Positions 26,891-38,499 of a DNA stretch of 64,000 nucleotides are shown here, piece by piece. The stretch is from contig CAVZXS010000002.1 in the NCBI GenBank assembly GCA_963779325.1, forward strand, positions 434,001 through 498,000. The letters are read 5' to 3'. The notes under the pieces are model-generated. The model saw only the letters and a program-made list of their open reading frames with translations. It made no database searches and was not told the origin of the DNA. Both the position numbers and the translations under genes were made by a program. The DNA comes from CAVZXS01 sp963779325. GTDB lineage: Bacteria > Bacteroidota > Bacteroidia > Chitinophagales > Chitinophagaceae. Each line of letters begins with the position of its first letter. The stretch's first letter is position 1.

Positions 26891-27665
26891 CAGTTCTCTT
26901 ATTCCTATTCTTCCACTGAAACCATTTTTTCCCTGTAGTAGTTTGCATAAAATGATGCAGGGCTTTTTGCCTCGCCTGCCAGAGAGTTTGTTTAAAGCTG
27001 TAGCCGATATGTTGCCGGTAGCTTTTTTTTACTTCTTCCAATCCTTTTGTAAATTGAGTACTGCTTGCGCCACCTGCGGCAAAACAGGAGAGCGGTTTGG
27101 GTATAAAAATAAATTTTTCATTGCGGATTTGAACCAAAAAATCGTAATCCATTGCTACTTTAAAATCCGTATTGTAAAGCCCGTGCCGGTTATACACTTC
27201 TCTTTTGATAAACATGGTTGGGTGGGCAACTTGCCGCATGCCCTTCCACAACAATCTTTTTTCAAATGCCAAACCGCTGATAATATCTATGGCACCGCGG
27301 TGCTGTACATATTGTGCGTGACTCCACATCAATGAGCTATCTGCAGCAAAACAATCCGCGACCGTTTTAACGGCATCTTTAGTATAATAGGTGTCCCCTG
27401 AGTTAAGCAAATGAATTATATCTCCTTTTGCACGAAGAATACCTTTATTAAATGCATCCGCAATCCCGTTATCTCTTTCGCAAATCCAACGGCGGTAAAG
27501 CGGTTGAGTATTTTGCTCTAAGTAATTTTTTATATCACCGCCAGATGAACCATCAATAATTAAATGCTCATAAGGCAGAACGGTTTGTTCGTCAACTGAA
27601 CGGCAGGTTTCAACAAGCTCATTTAGATTATTAAAGCAAATGGTTATAACGGTAATTGTATTCAT
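26883..27665 (-). CDS. Glycosyltransferase family 2
   Basis: A 260-residue GT2 enzyme of the WcaA/colanic-acid type: TVITICFNNLNELVETCRSV, IIDGSSGGDIKNYL, CERDNGIADAFNKGI, LNSGDTYY and VAMDYDFLVQI. It lies first after the strand switch, tail to tail with the previous gene, and 10 bp after the stop of another GT2 gene with which it is likely cotranscribed. Confidence 0.92.
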   Translation of the reverse strand: MNTITVITICFNNLNELVETCRSVDEQTVLPYEHLIIDGSSGGDIKNYLEQNTQPLYRRWICERDNGIADAFNKGILRAKGDIIHLLNSGDTYYTKDAVKTVADCFAADSSLMWSHAQYVQHRGAIDIISGLAFEKRLLWKGMRQVAHPTMFIKREVYNRHGLYNTDFKVAMDYDFLVQIRNEKFIFIPKPLSCFAAGGASSTQFTKGLEEVKKSYRQHIGYSFKQTLWQARQKALHHFMQTTTGKKWFQWKNRNKRTAI

Positions 27666-27675
27666 TTGTAAAAAT

Positions 27676-28595
27676 CTATTTACCTAAAAGGCCTTTTAAT
27701 GCATCAATCCTGAATTGAACAACCGGCCATGATTTGGCAGGCGTACCTTTAACTAAATAATAAAGACCAATTACAAATGAACCGGCTAATTTGTAGAAGT
27801 ACTCTGCAATTTTTTTAATATAGTTCCATTGACTGACTTCAAGCATCCTTACTTTTTCTCCGCGTCCGATACCTGAGGCCACACGGTACATATATTCCTT
27901 GGTTAGTTTATCTACTTCCACTACATGCTGAACAATAATAGCGGGATCATAATAAACTTTTTTACCTGTTGCTTTCAGGCGCATAAAGAAATCTTTCCCC
28001 TCCCCGCCTATTCTCAGTGTTCCCTTTACTCCCGGCAAAGCCGTATTAAATCCTTTTATTTCATCAAAAGCTGTCTTTTTTACAATCATATTCGATTCCA
28101 GCGGATACTTGTCGGGTTTAAATTCTTCCGTCTCTTTGCTGTAATCAAAATTGCCCACCAACGATGAAACATAATAAGACATCCATTTAGGTTCTGCAGG
28201 AATATATTTCGGAATAATCCGACCACCGCCCGCATCTGCCCAATAGTTGTTTTTAAATAGCGATAAAATTTTTTCTATAAAATCGGGATTGGCTATTGCA
28301 TCATCATCCATAAAACAAAGTAGGGGCGATTGTGCAATAACGGCACCGGTATTTCTTGCAAAGGAAGAGCCCTGATTTTTCTCTTCCTGGTAACGGGTAT
28401 TTAATTCAGGATGCGCTGAAATATAAGCTGTACAAACTTCTTTAGTATTGTCAGTGCTGTTATTATCTACTATTATTACCTCATACAAAGCCTTTTTTCC
28501 GCTGTTTGGTGATAAAGACTGTCGAGCGCCGCTGTAATATAGCGGCCCCTGTTGTATGAGCAAATTATTATAGAAACCTGTAACGTATTACCCAT
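27676..28595 (-). CDS. Glycosyltransferase family 2, reconstructed across a frameshift
   Basis: A GT2 enzyme whose natural N-terminus (MGNTLQVSIIICSYNRGRYI, from an ATG at 28595) is in a different frame from the remainder. The shift lies in an A6 run near 28495, after YHQTAEK. The rest is intact: YEVIIVDNNSTDNTKEV, GSSFARNTGAVIAQ, LCFMDDDAIANPDFIE and GGEGKDFFMRLKATG. One added base gives 306 residues. Two hydrophobic segments near the C-terminus suggest membrane association. A single homopolymer indel suggests a sequencing error. Confidence 0.85.
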
Positions 28596-28669
28596 GATCT
28601 TTTAAAAATAATATAACCCTTCGAATTATTTTTTTCCAACTGTAATTTTCATTTAATAGCCGCGGGATT

Positions 28670-29703
28670 TCAATCCGAGGCACAATTTTTTTCTATCTGT
28701 TTCAGGAAATCATTCCAATCAAGGGTATTGACTGAAAATAAAAATTGTCCGTAGCTATCCGCATATTTTTTTCCAGCATATATCTAAACGCTACTACTCC
28801 GAACCCATAACTCAACGCATCAATCACTTTCGTCTGGACGCCTCCACCTGTAAGTACAGGATTTATAAATACATCTGCTGCTGCAAAATAATTTTCAATA
28901 TCCTCTGCTTCGCCGGCATTTATAACCATGGGGTGCGACAGGCTGTTAAGATATTGAAAGGACGGCAACTTATTTCTTCCGCAGATAATAATCCGGCCTT
29001 GGAAATTACTCTCCGCAAGTCTTGGTGCAATTTCTTTATAAATATTCTCTACTGCTGTTGCATTGGGCTTATAATCCAATGTGCCGGCAAAGAGCAGTAT
29101 TTTTTCCGGGGGTAAAATATTATGCCTTTCTGCAATTATATTTTTTGCCACACCCTGATCAGGTCGTTTTTCTTCCGGGTCGATACCGTAGTGTGTTACA
29201 AGACATTTCTCTTTGTTTAGGCCAAAATTCGCAACAGCATACTGCAATTCATCTTCGGTTTTAAAAAGATTAAGATTTGCCTGCCGGTGTACCCATTTTT
29301 CATAAATAGCCAATAGCCGCCACCACCGACTGCCCGTTTCTTTAAATCGCAGCGCTTCTATATTGTGCGAATGTACAATGAGTTTCACCCCATGAATTTT
29401 TTTTGCCAGCCAACCCGCAATACCATGATAAGGGTGCTCAAGAATTAAATGCGTAATCTTTTCTTTTTTTACCGTACTGATTATTTTATGCCAACAAAAC
29501 GAGTTTATAAACTGCGTTTTGCTGACCGGTAACCCGGGAATCAATTTATAATTTACTTTCCCACCGGGCTCATTATTTTTTGAGCAAAGGCAAACTAATT
29601 CAGCTTCTCTTGCCAGGTATTTATTAAACAGTGCAATCCCTTTTTGACCGCCGTATTTCGCCGGCAATACTTTATACCATACTACGCTCAGGATTTTTTC
29701 CAT
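28670..29703 (-). CDS. Glycosyltransferase, GT-B fold (GT4-like), C-terminal frameshift
   Basis: A glycosyltransferase of about 344 residues. Start SVVWYKVLPAKYGGQKGIAL; acceptor-domain LILEHPYHGIAGWLAKKIHG and VHSHNIEALRF; donor domain ILLFAGTLDYKPNATAVENI; and PVLTGGGVQTKVIDALSYGF as the donor-binding loop. After RYMLEK, an A7 run near 28770 shifts the frame. The other frame ends naturally as YADSYGQFLFSVNTLDWNDF and LKQIEKNCASD at 28670. Its start overlaps the downstream end of the YfhO gene by 16 bp. Confidence 0.85.
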
Positions 29704-32179
29704 TGCTCATTCGGTTGCTTATTTTGTTTCCATGTAAAAAAAATGCCTGCAATCAATAATAAAGCAAGTGCTATGGATGAAAACTTTGTCAGCTTGTTGC
29801 CGGTAATATAACCCTGCGGTTCGAACCTGAATTCAATTGCATGCTTGCCTGCCGGAACGGATATGCCCCGCAATACATAATTTACTTTCGCAATCGGCGT
29901 TTCTTTTCCATCTACAAATGCTTTCCAACCTGCTTTGTAATATATTTCGCTAAAAACGGCGAATTGATTTACAGCTGACGAAGAAGTGTACGTAATAATA
30001 TCGTTATCATTTTTAACCAACTGTATTGTGGCGGATGAATCGGCCTGCGGCGCGGCGGTGACAGCGGGTTTAAAAGATTCCTGCACATACACCGTATCTT
30101 TTAAATTACTATTGTTTAGCGAAGCCATTTCTTCATCAGCATTTTTTACAAATACTACAGCTTTCGCAAACCAGCAGTTACCATAAGCTGAATCATTTTT
30201 CTGATACTGTTGTGTCAAACCTTTCCGGTCTTTTTGTACCAGGTATTTTGTATTTAGCATATTTAATACCGGCATGTTAAATGTTTGCCGGTTGATGATT
30301 TGATTTTCATACAAATCCTGGTAAATACGCAACTTGGCGGAGTGATAACCGCCTAATGAGTTATAATGATATGAAGTGTTACTCTCACTGAATGCATTAC
30401 CGGCTACATTAAATACACGGTAAAATGTTTTGTCCTGCAATATTTCATTATCGGCTTTACTTAAATTAAAGGAAGCCGTGTTTTCTTCTTTCTCCTGGTA
30501 ATTGTCCTTATTGAGATAAGTGGTGTTGATAAGCATGAGGTCAATTAAAACAATTGCCGACAGTAATAAAGAAACTGCCAACGGCTTTAGCGTATTTTTT
30601 ATCATTAAATACAACAATACCAAACCTGCTAAAATAAATCCTAACGAACGGAATATATCGCCGAGGAATAAGCGATTTTCTGTCGGCAACCAAACCCGCA
30701 TAAAAACTTTTTACCGCTTCTGTAATTTGCGGTTGATTGGCATCCTGCTACACTTTTTAATAAATTTTTATCATCGGCGCTTTTATAATCAAACATGACG
30801 TACATGAGTAATAAAACTACAAGTATAGCACCCGTAGCAATGGCTCCTTTCTTTAACGCGGGCAGCAGCGTTATTTTGTTTTCCGTTTCCGCTATTTTAT
30901 TTACACCCAATACGGCCAGCATGGGTATCAATAGCTGCGGTATCACCAATATCATAGATGGCGCCCTGAATTTATTATAGAAAGGCAGGTATTTATAAAA
31001 TAACGTATTAACGCTGTCGAAATAGCTTCCCCAGCTCATGATAATCGTTAAGCCTATTGCAGTTAACGCCCACCATTTATGTTTATTATCCAATACGAAC
31101 ATGGCCACAATGGCCAGCATACAAATTACAGCGCCGAGATAAGGCGGGCCCGAAGTGCCGCCGATACCGCCCCAATAAAAAGCAAGCGGTAATTGTTGCT
31201 GCAATTCCTGCGGCATAGTTCTTAATGATTCAATAGCTTTCGATTTTTCCTCGGTTACTTCCTGCTCACTGCTGCTGCCGCCATACATACGCGGTATCAT
31301 CATTACAAAGGGTTCCGCGATTTCCATACTATAGCTGAATGCATAATCTTTATCTAAGCCCGAAGTAGATTTTTGTTTTGTACTTGTACTGTCAGTTAAT
31401 GCCGATGCGCCGCCGCGTTGTGTTTCTTTTTGATATTCGTAAGTACTCATCAAGATAGTCGCGTTGGTGAGTACACCTGTTACTGCCGAAACTGCAGCAA
31501 GACCCAATGCTGTTATCAAATGTTTGTAGTCGCCTTGTTTAATCCACCTTACAGCAAAGAAAACGGTCATGATAGCGATAGTAATAAACAAATAATAAAC
31601 CACCTGTACGTGATTCTGGCTAATCATTACAGAACTAAAAAGCGCTGTTAACGCAGCGCCGGCCCAATATTTTTTTTCATAAATTAAAAGTAAAGAACCC
31701 AAAAGTGCAGGCATGTATGCAATAGAAAGCATCTTGGTATCATGACCCGTAGCTATAATGACCGGGTTGTACGTGGCATAAGCAAATCCTAAAGCGCCAA
31801 TAGCGGCTACATAAGGTCTTATTTTTAAAACTATACATAAAAAATAAAAACAGATACAGGCCAAAAAGAAAAAGGAGACAGGTTTAGGTAATCCTAAGGT
31901 TAAAATTATATGTGCGTATCCTGCTATGTGGTTTCCGCCTATACCGCCAATTTGAAAAGTGGGCATACCGCCAAACATTGAATTGGTCCAGAGCGGATAT
32001 TTGCCGCCATGCGTCTGACTGTAGACAACGGAATTTTGTATAGCTCCCTGCCATTGGGTAATATCACTTTGCTGCAACACCTTGCCTTCTAAGGCCGGCT
32101 TGCAATAAATTAACGCCACTACAAGAAAGACGGCAACAGCAATGCCATGCGGGAGTATTTTTTTAACCAACGGGTGCAT
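29688..32179 (-). CDS. YfhO-family multispanning membrane protein, two frameshifts
   Basis: A large polytopic membrane protein (about 829 residues when repaired) of the YfhO family, implicated in glycosylation of cell-surface polymers in other bacteria. About a dozen transmembrane segments are followed by a periplasmic beta-rich domain (VSVPAGKHAIEFRFEPQGYI) and a last helix. The frame breaks twice within 90 bp (near 30750 and 30690); the intervening frame reads QDANQPQITEAVKSFYAGL as expected. Two extra bases account for the length (2492 nt). The ATG at 32179 is preferred because the one at 32200 lies in a mobile element end. Confidence 0.85.
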
Positions 32180-32194
32180 AAAAATGGGTTTAGG

Positions 32195-32319
32195 GTGCAT
32201 TTCAAATTGTCGCTTTTGCCCCTATCCCCTCAAGGGGAATATCAAACTTTAAATCTGTGGCTCCCCTTGAGGAGATGGGGGCCTCTGCGAAATGAAGCCT
32301 GCGACAATTTGGAATGCAC
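32195..32319. mobile_element. 125-bp MITE with 19-bp inverted ends and 9-bp flanking repeat
   Basis: GTGCATTTCAAATTGTCGC (32195-32213) and its near-perfect reverse complement (32301-32319, one mismatch) bound the element. Inner arms also pair (CCCCTCAAGGGGA against TCCCCTTGAGGAG), so it can fold as one long hairpin. ATGGGTTTA flanks both sides (about 32184-32192 and 32321-32329), consistent with a target-site duplication. It lies just upstream of the YfhO gene start. Confidence 0.75.
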
Positions 32320-32370
32320 TATGGGTTTATATAGCTGACAAAATAATGCTATTTTACACTAAATTCATCC

Positions 32371-32679
32371 ATGCGAAGGCTTTTATTTTTATCAAGACTG
32401 GCTTTTATTTGTAATATCTTTTTTTTGCTGGCTGTTTCATTGCAGTTGAGTAATTGGATACATAATCAACAATTGGTATCTACCATTGTTATAATCGGCT
32501 ATGTAATGGGATTTATATTAAACCCCATTCTGCTTTTGTGTTATTTAATTCAGGTACTTTTAAGAAAAAAATTTTGGCAACACATACCGCCGTGGTTGAT
32601 CATCGCCAATATATTGCTTACTATTATTCTTGTACTGTACATAATCTTTTTTTTAAACTATGGTTCATTTGATAATTAA
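32371..32679 (+). CDS. Small hypothetical three-helix membrane protein
   Basis: A 102-residue protein, almost entirely hydrophobic, with three predicted transmembrane segments (residues about 5-27, 38-65 and 73-97). No motif of known function. It overlaps the next gene by 20 bp, so it is probably coupled with the transporter gene. Conserved small membrane proteins in this position occur in Bacteroidota, but I cannot name a role. Confidence 0.65.
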   Translation: MRRLLFLSRLAFICNIFFLLAVSLQLSNWIHNQQLVSTIVIIGYVMGFILNPILLLCYLIQVLLRKKFWQHIPPWLIIANILLTIILVLYIIFFLNYGSFDN

Positions 32680-33461
32680 AGACAAGCCGACAAGACTGTT
32701 TATCATACTTGCGGGTTTTTTTATTGCCAATGCGTTGATAGCTGAGATTATCGGTGTAAAAATATTTTCATTGGAAAAAACACTTGGCTTTGACCCGTTA
32801 AATATTCATTTATTCGGTAATGATTTGTCGGTGAATCTTAACAGCAGGAGTATTGCTCTGGCCGGTTGTTTTTATTATGACGGATATTATTAATGAATAC
32901 TACGGCCCCAAAGGTGTTCGCTTTTTGTCCATGCTTACCGCGGGCCTGATTGCTTTTGCTTTTATTATTTTTTACGGAGCTATGAAACTTACACCGGCCG
33001 ATTTTTTTATTACAAGTAAGCAGGGTAGCGGTGTACCCGATATGGAAAAGGCATACAATAGTGTTTTAGGGCAAGGCGGTTTTATCATTATCGGGTCACT
33101 TACCGCTTTTATTCTCGGTCAGTTGATTGATGTTTTTGTGTTTCATAAAATAAAAAAAGTAACCGGCGAAAAAAATATATGGCTGCGGGCTACCGGCTCT
33201 ACGTTGGTATCGCAGTTTATCGACAGCTTTGTAGTACTCTTTATTGCTTTTTATATCGGCACGCGGGTAAATGCCACGGGTACTGACTTTGTATGGCCGT
33301 TTAAATTATTTATAGCAGTCGGCCTGGTAAATTATATTTATAAATTTATTATTGCCATCCTGCTTACTCCCGTTATTTATATTGTACATAACATAATTGA
33401 AAAATACCTTGGTCATGATAAAGCCGCTGAAATGAAAGCTGCTGCTATGAGTGACAAATAA
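32660..33461 (+). CDS. Queuosine precursor transporter (YhhQ family), reconstructed across a frameshift
   Basis: A six-helix inner-membrane transporter of the YhhQ/QPT family that imports queuosine precursors for tRNA modification. The N-terminal frame (LFIILAGFFIANALIAEIIG) ends at 32893. One extra A near 32838 separates it from the main frame, which reads LWPVVFIMTDIINEYYGPKG, IIGSLTAFILGQLIDVFVFH and STLVSQFIDSFVVLFIAFYI, all family hallmarks. Repaired length is about 266 residues. Confidence 0.87.
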
Positions 33462-33612
33462 GCTATACTCCAAATAATACTCCTTGTATTTTCCTGCTTA
33501 TTTTTTCTTCAATTATTTCCCGCAATTTTTTTAAGCGAAGCGTTTCACGTTTCAAATGTTTTAATTAACGCTTGAGTTATTATCCTCACTAACGTTGCGT
33601 TATATTCTTCAT

Positions 33613-33645
33613 TTTGCCTGTCACAGTTAGTAGAATTGACATTTG
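33613..33645 (+). promoter_or_regulatory. Candidate Bacteroidota promoter for the SusC-like gene
   Basis: TTTG at 33613-33616 and GACATTTG at 33638-33645 (seven of eight matches to TAnnTTTG) are separated by 21 bp. The -7 box ends 20 bp before the chosen ATG at 33666. Confidence 0.45.
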
Positions 33646-33665
33646 TAAAACCAAAAACTATCCTC

Positions 33666-36600
33666 ATGCGAAAATTATTATTACTCTTTGCTGCTTGCTG
33701 CTGCGCAATCATATCCTCAGCACAAACCAAACAAATCTCCGGAAAAATTACCGACGAAACAGGCAGACCGCTCAGCGGTATTTCCGTAATGGTTAAAGGT
33801 ACTTCGAACGGCACTACGACGGATGCTGCCGGTGTATACAGGCTGGATGCCGCTGATAATGCTACAATTACCATTAGCGGTGTGGGCTACGAAACAAGAG
33901 AAATGAATGTGTCGGGTCAATCGGAAATCAATGTTAGCCTGGCTGCCGATTCAAAATTACTCTCCGAAGTAGTAGTAACAGGTACGGGTGTTGCTACCAC
34001 TAAGAAAAAACTTTCTATTGATGTGGCCAGTGTAAACAATAAGGATTTTGCCAAGAGTGCAATCCTTTCCGTTGACCAGGCATTGATTGGAAAAATTGCC
34101 GGCGCCAAAATTCAATCCACTTCCGGCGAACCGGGTTCAAAAGCAAATATTGTTTTACGCGGTATTAATTCTCTTGGTTCTTCTACACCTATTATACTTG
34201 TTGATGGTGTACAGGTTTCCGACATCAACGGGTTAGATGTTTCGGCGGTAGAAAAAGTGGAAGTAGCAAAAGGCCCCGCGGCAGCTATGCTCTACGGTGC
34301 GCAAGGGGCCAATGGTGTAATACAAATATTTACAAAGAAAGGCAATCGTAATAAAAAAGTAAACATAACCCTTTCATCAAAAGTGAGTGTTGATAAGGCC
34401 TTGATTGATAAAAATCTTTCAGCTAAATTTCATCATTTCGCAACAGATGCGCAGGGAAATATTCTTGACCAAAACGGGCAGATACTGAAGCCCGATGCGA
34501 ACGGTCAATGGCCCGACCCGCAAGCGGAAGATTTTAATACCAATTTTAATTTAAAGAATAATAAAGTATTCAACGGATCATTACCCCTGTTCGATCATTT
34601 AAAACAAGCATACAACACCGCCGTTTCTTTTACAAATTCTGTTAATTTATCAGGCGGCGGCGAAAAATCCGACTATTCATTTACTTTCTCACGGCTTGAC
34701 CAGGAAAATGTATTGAACAATAAATTTTCCCGGATGAACCTGACAAGCAATTTGGGTTTTGAATTGTTTAAAGGACTTACTTTCAGAAATACGACACAAA
34801 CAATTTTAGAAAAAGAAAACCTGCTCTCCGGTAACTATACAAATGTTACAAGCAGAATTTTATACAATGTGGATCCGCTTTTTTTGGGAACCAACAACAA
34901 CCGCTTTGAATTAGTAAACTCATTTCCCTGGATGGATTTTAAAGCCAAGTATGCCGGTACTGATTTAGTAGTGGTAAGACCGAGGGATGAAAACCAGTTT
35001 AATGCTTTGTCTGAACCCGACTGGCATGAAAGAGGAAGTAAAACAACAAGAATTTTGAACAACGCCAATTTAAATTATAAGTTTCCCCGTTTTGTAGAGC
35101 TGGATTATAAATATGGCGTAGAACTGTGGAATGCTGATTATTCAGATTTCTACAAAAATCAATTAGGCGCCCCGCAATCGGATAAATTATTTTGGGGAAA
35201 TACCGTCAACGGTTCACTGCGGTTGGATTTTACTAAATCAACTTATCAAAACTCATTGGCTACTTTATTTGTAAGAACTGATTTCCAAAAAGATTTCAAG
35301 ATCAACATACCTATTCAAACTTCTACGCAAGTATCTTACGATTGGAGAAAGCTGGATTACAGTTCTTTCTTTTCGCAGGGGATTAATTTACCGCAGTACC
35401 CGCCGTTTGTTATAGCAGCAGCATCGCAAAAAATAAGCGGCGACGGAAGTTTTGAGTATGTTACTTACGGTTATTTGGTAAACCAGGTTATTGATTACGG
35501 CAATTTATTTGGTGTTACCGGCGGTTTCCGCTCCGATTATAATTCTGACTTTGGCGATCAGTCTAAACCTTTCACTTTCGGCAGGGCTACTGCTTATTTC
35601 AGGCCCTCTGAATTATTAAAATCTAAAACTATTACCGACTGGAAAATAAGAGCGGCTTATGGAGCAGCAGGCGTTCCGCCCAATGAATTTGACGGAACTT
35701 ATTATAGCCGGCAAACTACATTAGGAGCCCTTCCGTTGGGAACCAACACTGCTTTATTTCTGCAAACAACCGCAGGTAATGAAAAACTAAAAGTACAAAC
35801 GGTGAAAGAATTGGAAGTAGGTACCGATCTCACTTTTAAATCAAATATGACGAATTGGTTTCAGCGGGTAAATCTTTCTTTTACGTATTGGAAGAAAAAG
35901 AATGATAACATTATTCAATACGTAGCCTTACCGCCATCCGCCGGTGTGCAGCAGATAAGAGATAATCTTATTGACCTTGAAGTAAAAGGCGCCGATGTAA
36001 GTTTGGATGCGGATATGTACACCGCCCAAAATGTTGACTGGAAGTTCGGTGTTCGTTTCGGTACTTTTAAAACATTGGTAACAAGGGTAGCGAACGGCCG
36101 CGATTTTGTAAACGGTTTGTTTGTAATAAAGCAGGGTGAGGAGCTAGGTAATTTTTATGCTGTAACGCCCCTGACAAGTCTTGCACAAACCCGCTCCGAT
36201 AAAACAAGATATATCGATCCGAGCCGGGAAAGCAATTTTGAATTGGTAAACGGTATTGTAGTAGATAAAACCACTAAGAGAGCCGTATTAACAGATCCCA
36301 ATGATCAAAGTGTAGTAGGTAATGCGTATCCTAAATTCAATATGTCATTTATTAATACTGTAACACTTTTCAAAAATCTGAGTGTTGCTTTTCAATGGGA
36401 TTGGTACCATGGTAATTCAGTATACAACCTCACCCGCCAATGGATGTACAGGGACAGAATTCATAAAGATTTTGATAAGCCCGTAACCATCAACGGGGAG
36501 ACCGGCAACTTTGTGAATTTCTATAATAGTCTTTATAACAGTGTTCAAAGAACCGGTTGGTTTGTAGAGGACGGTTCATTCTTCAGGTTAAGAGACCTTA

Positions 36601-36839
36601 CGCTGACTTATCAATTAGGAAGTTTGATTAACAGCAAATGGGTAAGGAATATTTCCATCAATGCATCGGCAAGAAATTTGGTTACGTTCAGCAAATATTC
36701 AGGTCTTGATCCTGAAGCTACAACTGCAGGTGACAGCCAGGGTAACCGCACGGTGGGTGCAGGTGTTGGTGTTGGTGCCGATTATTTTGGTGTGCCCAAT
36801 CTTCGTTCTTACCAGGCAGGCGTAGTAATTGAATTTTAA
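33666..36839 (+). CDS. SusC/RagA-family TonB-dependent outer-membrane receptor
   Basis: A 1057-residue outer-membrane transporter. A signal peptide ending in ISSAQ is followed by a carboxypeptidase-regulatory-like domain (ISGKITDETGRPLSGISVMV). The plug domain includes KIAGAKIQSTSGEPGSKANI, PIILVDGVQ and AAAMLYGAQGANGVI, and a 22-stranded barrel ends in an aromatic-terminated strand (AGVVIEF). It imports a large nutrient with the SusD-like partner encoded 19 bp downstream, energised by TonB. No glycosidase, sigma or anti-sigma gene is adjacent, so the substrate is unknown. The ATG at 33666 is chosen for the signal peptide. Confidence 0.95.
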   Translation: MRKLLLLFAACCCAIISSAQTKQISGKITDETGRPLSGISVMVKGTSNGTTTDAAGVYRLDAADNATITISGVGYETREMNVSGQSEINVSLAADSKLLSEVVVTGTGVATTKKKLSIDVASVNNKDFAKSAILSVDQALIGKIAGAKIQSTSGEPGSKANIVLRGINSLGSSTPIILVDGVQVSDINGLDVSAVEKVEVAKGPAAAMLYGAQGANGVIQIFTKKGNRNKKVNITLSSKVSVDKALIDKNLSAKFHHFATDAQGNILDQNGQILKPDANGQWPDPQAEDFNTNFNLKNNKVFNGSLPLFDHLKQAYNTAVSFTNSVNLSGGGEKSDYSFTFSRLDQENVLNNKFSRMNLTSNLGFELFKGLTFRNTTQTILEKENLLSGNYTNVTSRILYNVDPLFLGTNNNRFELVNSFPWMDFKAKYAGTDLVVVRPRDENQFNALSEPDWHERGSKTTRILNNANLNYKFPRFVELDYKYGVELWNADYSDFYKNQLGAPQSDKLFWGNTVNGSLRLDFTKSTYQNSLATLFVRTDFQKDFKINIPIQTSTQVSYDWRKLDYSSFFSQGINLPQYPPFVIAAASQKISGDGSFEYVTYGYLVNQVIDYGNLFGVTGGFRSDYNSDFGDQSKPFTFGRATAYFRPSELLKSKTITDWKIRAAYGAAGVPPNEFDGTYYSRQTTLGALPLGTNTALFLQTTAGNEKLKVQTVKELEVGTDLTFKSNMTNWFQRVNLSFTYWKKKNDNIIQYVALPPSAGVQQIRDNLIDLEVKGADVSLDADMYTAQNVDWKFGVRFGTFKTLVTRVANGRDFVNGLFVIKQGEELGNFYAVTPLTSLAQTRSDKTRYIDPSRESNFELVNGIVVDKTTKRAVLTDPNDQSVVGNAYPKFNMSFINTVTLFKNLSVAFQWDWYHGNSVYNLTRQWMYRDRIHKDFDKPVTINGETGNFVNFYNSLYNSVQRTGWFVEDGSFFRLRDLTLTYQLGSLINSKWVRNISINASARNLVTFSKYSGLDPEATTAGDSQGNRTVGAGVGVGADYFGVPNLRSYQAGVVIEF

Positions 36840-36858
36840 TTTTAAAACTTATCTTATT

Positions 36859-38491
36859 ATGAAACGATATATAATTTTTTTGCTGATTGTCGCGGCCTCC
36901 GCAGCGGCTTGTAAAAAATCAACGCTGCAATTAAGTAATCCCAATGAACCGACGCCTGATTTGTCGTTGGTAACGGAAGCAGGTTTGCAAAATTTTTCAT
37001 TGGGTGTTATTCAAAAAATGGTTGCCAATGTGCCTGATGAAGGACCGTCAAATATTTTTCATATAGCGCTGAGCAATCATACAGTATTGGGCGACGAAGC
37101 CTATGTGCCATTTGGTAATTATGCATTGCGTTGGGTAAACCAGGTTTTTAAAATAACCTTACCGGGCGGACAGGTAATTACCAACCCCAACGGGATAGAT
37201 CAACAAACACAGTTGCAGGGATTTAATTCAAGAGATGCGGGTGAAAGAAATGCATTTCAGTATGAATGGTCTTCCGGTTATTTCATTATTGCCCAGTGTA
37301 ATCAATTATTAAAGTCACTGGAAAATCCCGATATACAATTTACCGGCGATGCGGCCACAAAGAGAAACGCACTGAAGGCATGGGCGCTTTGGTGGAAAGG
37401 ATATGCATATTCACGCATCGGTTCTATGTACCTCGCAGGTATTATTACCAACGATCCCGGTGCTACCAATGATAACTTTGTACATCGTGATGCGATAATG
37501 ACGGAGGCCAATAAAGTATTGAACGATTGTCTTGCTACGTTGAATGCCATCACGGCGGCCAATGCTGATTATAGTAGTGTGATGCAGGCTATCGTCGCTT
37601 CTTTTAACGACAATGGCAATGTAGTAACTCCTGATATGTGGAAACGCCAGGTATACACTTTGCAAGCCCGTAATTTATTGGTAAATAAAAAAGTAAAAAC
37701 TATGACGGCAACCGATTGGCAAAATGTTTTGGCCTTGGCTGATAAAGGAATTTTAAAGACTGATAACATATTTAAATTTGGAATGGACCCAAGCGGTTCC
37801 AATGATGTTTCAACTGCTTTTTTTCATCCCTATGCTTTTATAGGCGAGAATGTAGGTTTCAGTTTTGTAAGCGAAAGATTGATACAGGATTTTAAACCGG
37901 GTGATAACAGGTTTACAGGAAAGTTTGAGGAATTTTCTGTTCCCAAAGTAAATGTAAGAGGACGCGGTTTGCAGTTTGGTACAAGATGGAACCCCGTATA
38001 TATTGAAAACGGCGGATTGTATGCAACGGCTAATAACAGAGGCTTAGTTCCCTGGGCCTGCAGTTATGAGGAAAATGAATTGATGAAAGCCGAAGCGAAA
38101 ATCAGGCTGAATAATATTGATGCGGGTCTTGCACATGTAGATGCAGTAAGAAGTCATCAAAACTCGGGATTGGCCGCAGTTAGCGGTACAGGTTTATCAC
38201 AAGCTCAGGCATTGGAAGAATTGAGAAGAGAAAGAAGAATCGGATTGTTTTTAAAAGGCACCGCTTTTTATGATGCAAGAAGATGGGGCGTTACCGAACC
38301 CGCAGCGCAAGGCGGCGGCAGGGCCAATGCTATTGTAATGATTCCCGGTGATTTGCTGGTTCCTGTGCAGGCCAAACCCGCACCCACAGCCTTGTTTTAT
38401 GGAATATAAATATTTAGATTATTGGGATGTACCGTTGAATGAGTTGGACTTTAATACACCGGGTCCGTTATCGGCGCCGGTGCAAAACTAA
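36859..38491 (+). CDS. SusD/RagB-family surface lipoprotein, C-terminal frameshift
   Basis: Nutrient-binding lipoprotein partner of the SusC-like receptor. Lipobox in LLIVAASAAACKKS; alpha-helical TPR-like core and the family-typical LEELRRERRIGLFLKGTAFY, then DARRWG near the C-terminus. The frame stops at 38409 after ALFYGI. In another frame the protein continues MEYKYLDYWDVPLNELDFNT to SAPVQN, with the stop at 38491. Repaired length is about 543 residues; the shift lies near 38395. The ATG at 36859 gives the signal peptide. Confidence 0.88.
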
Positions 38492-38499
38492 TTGCTTAC

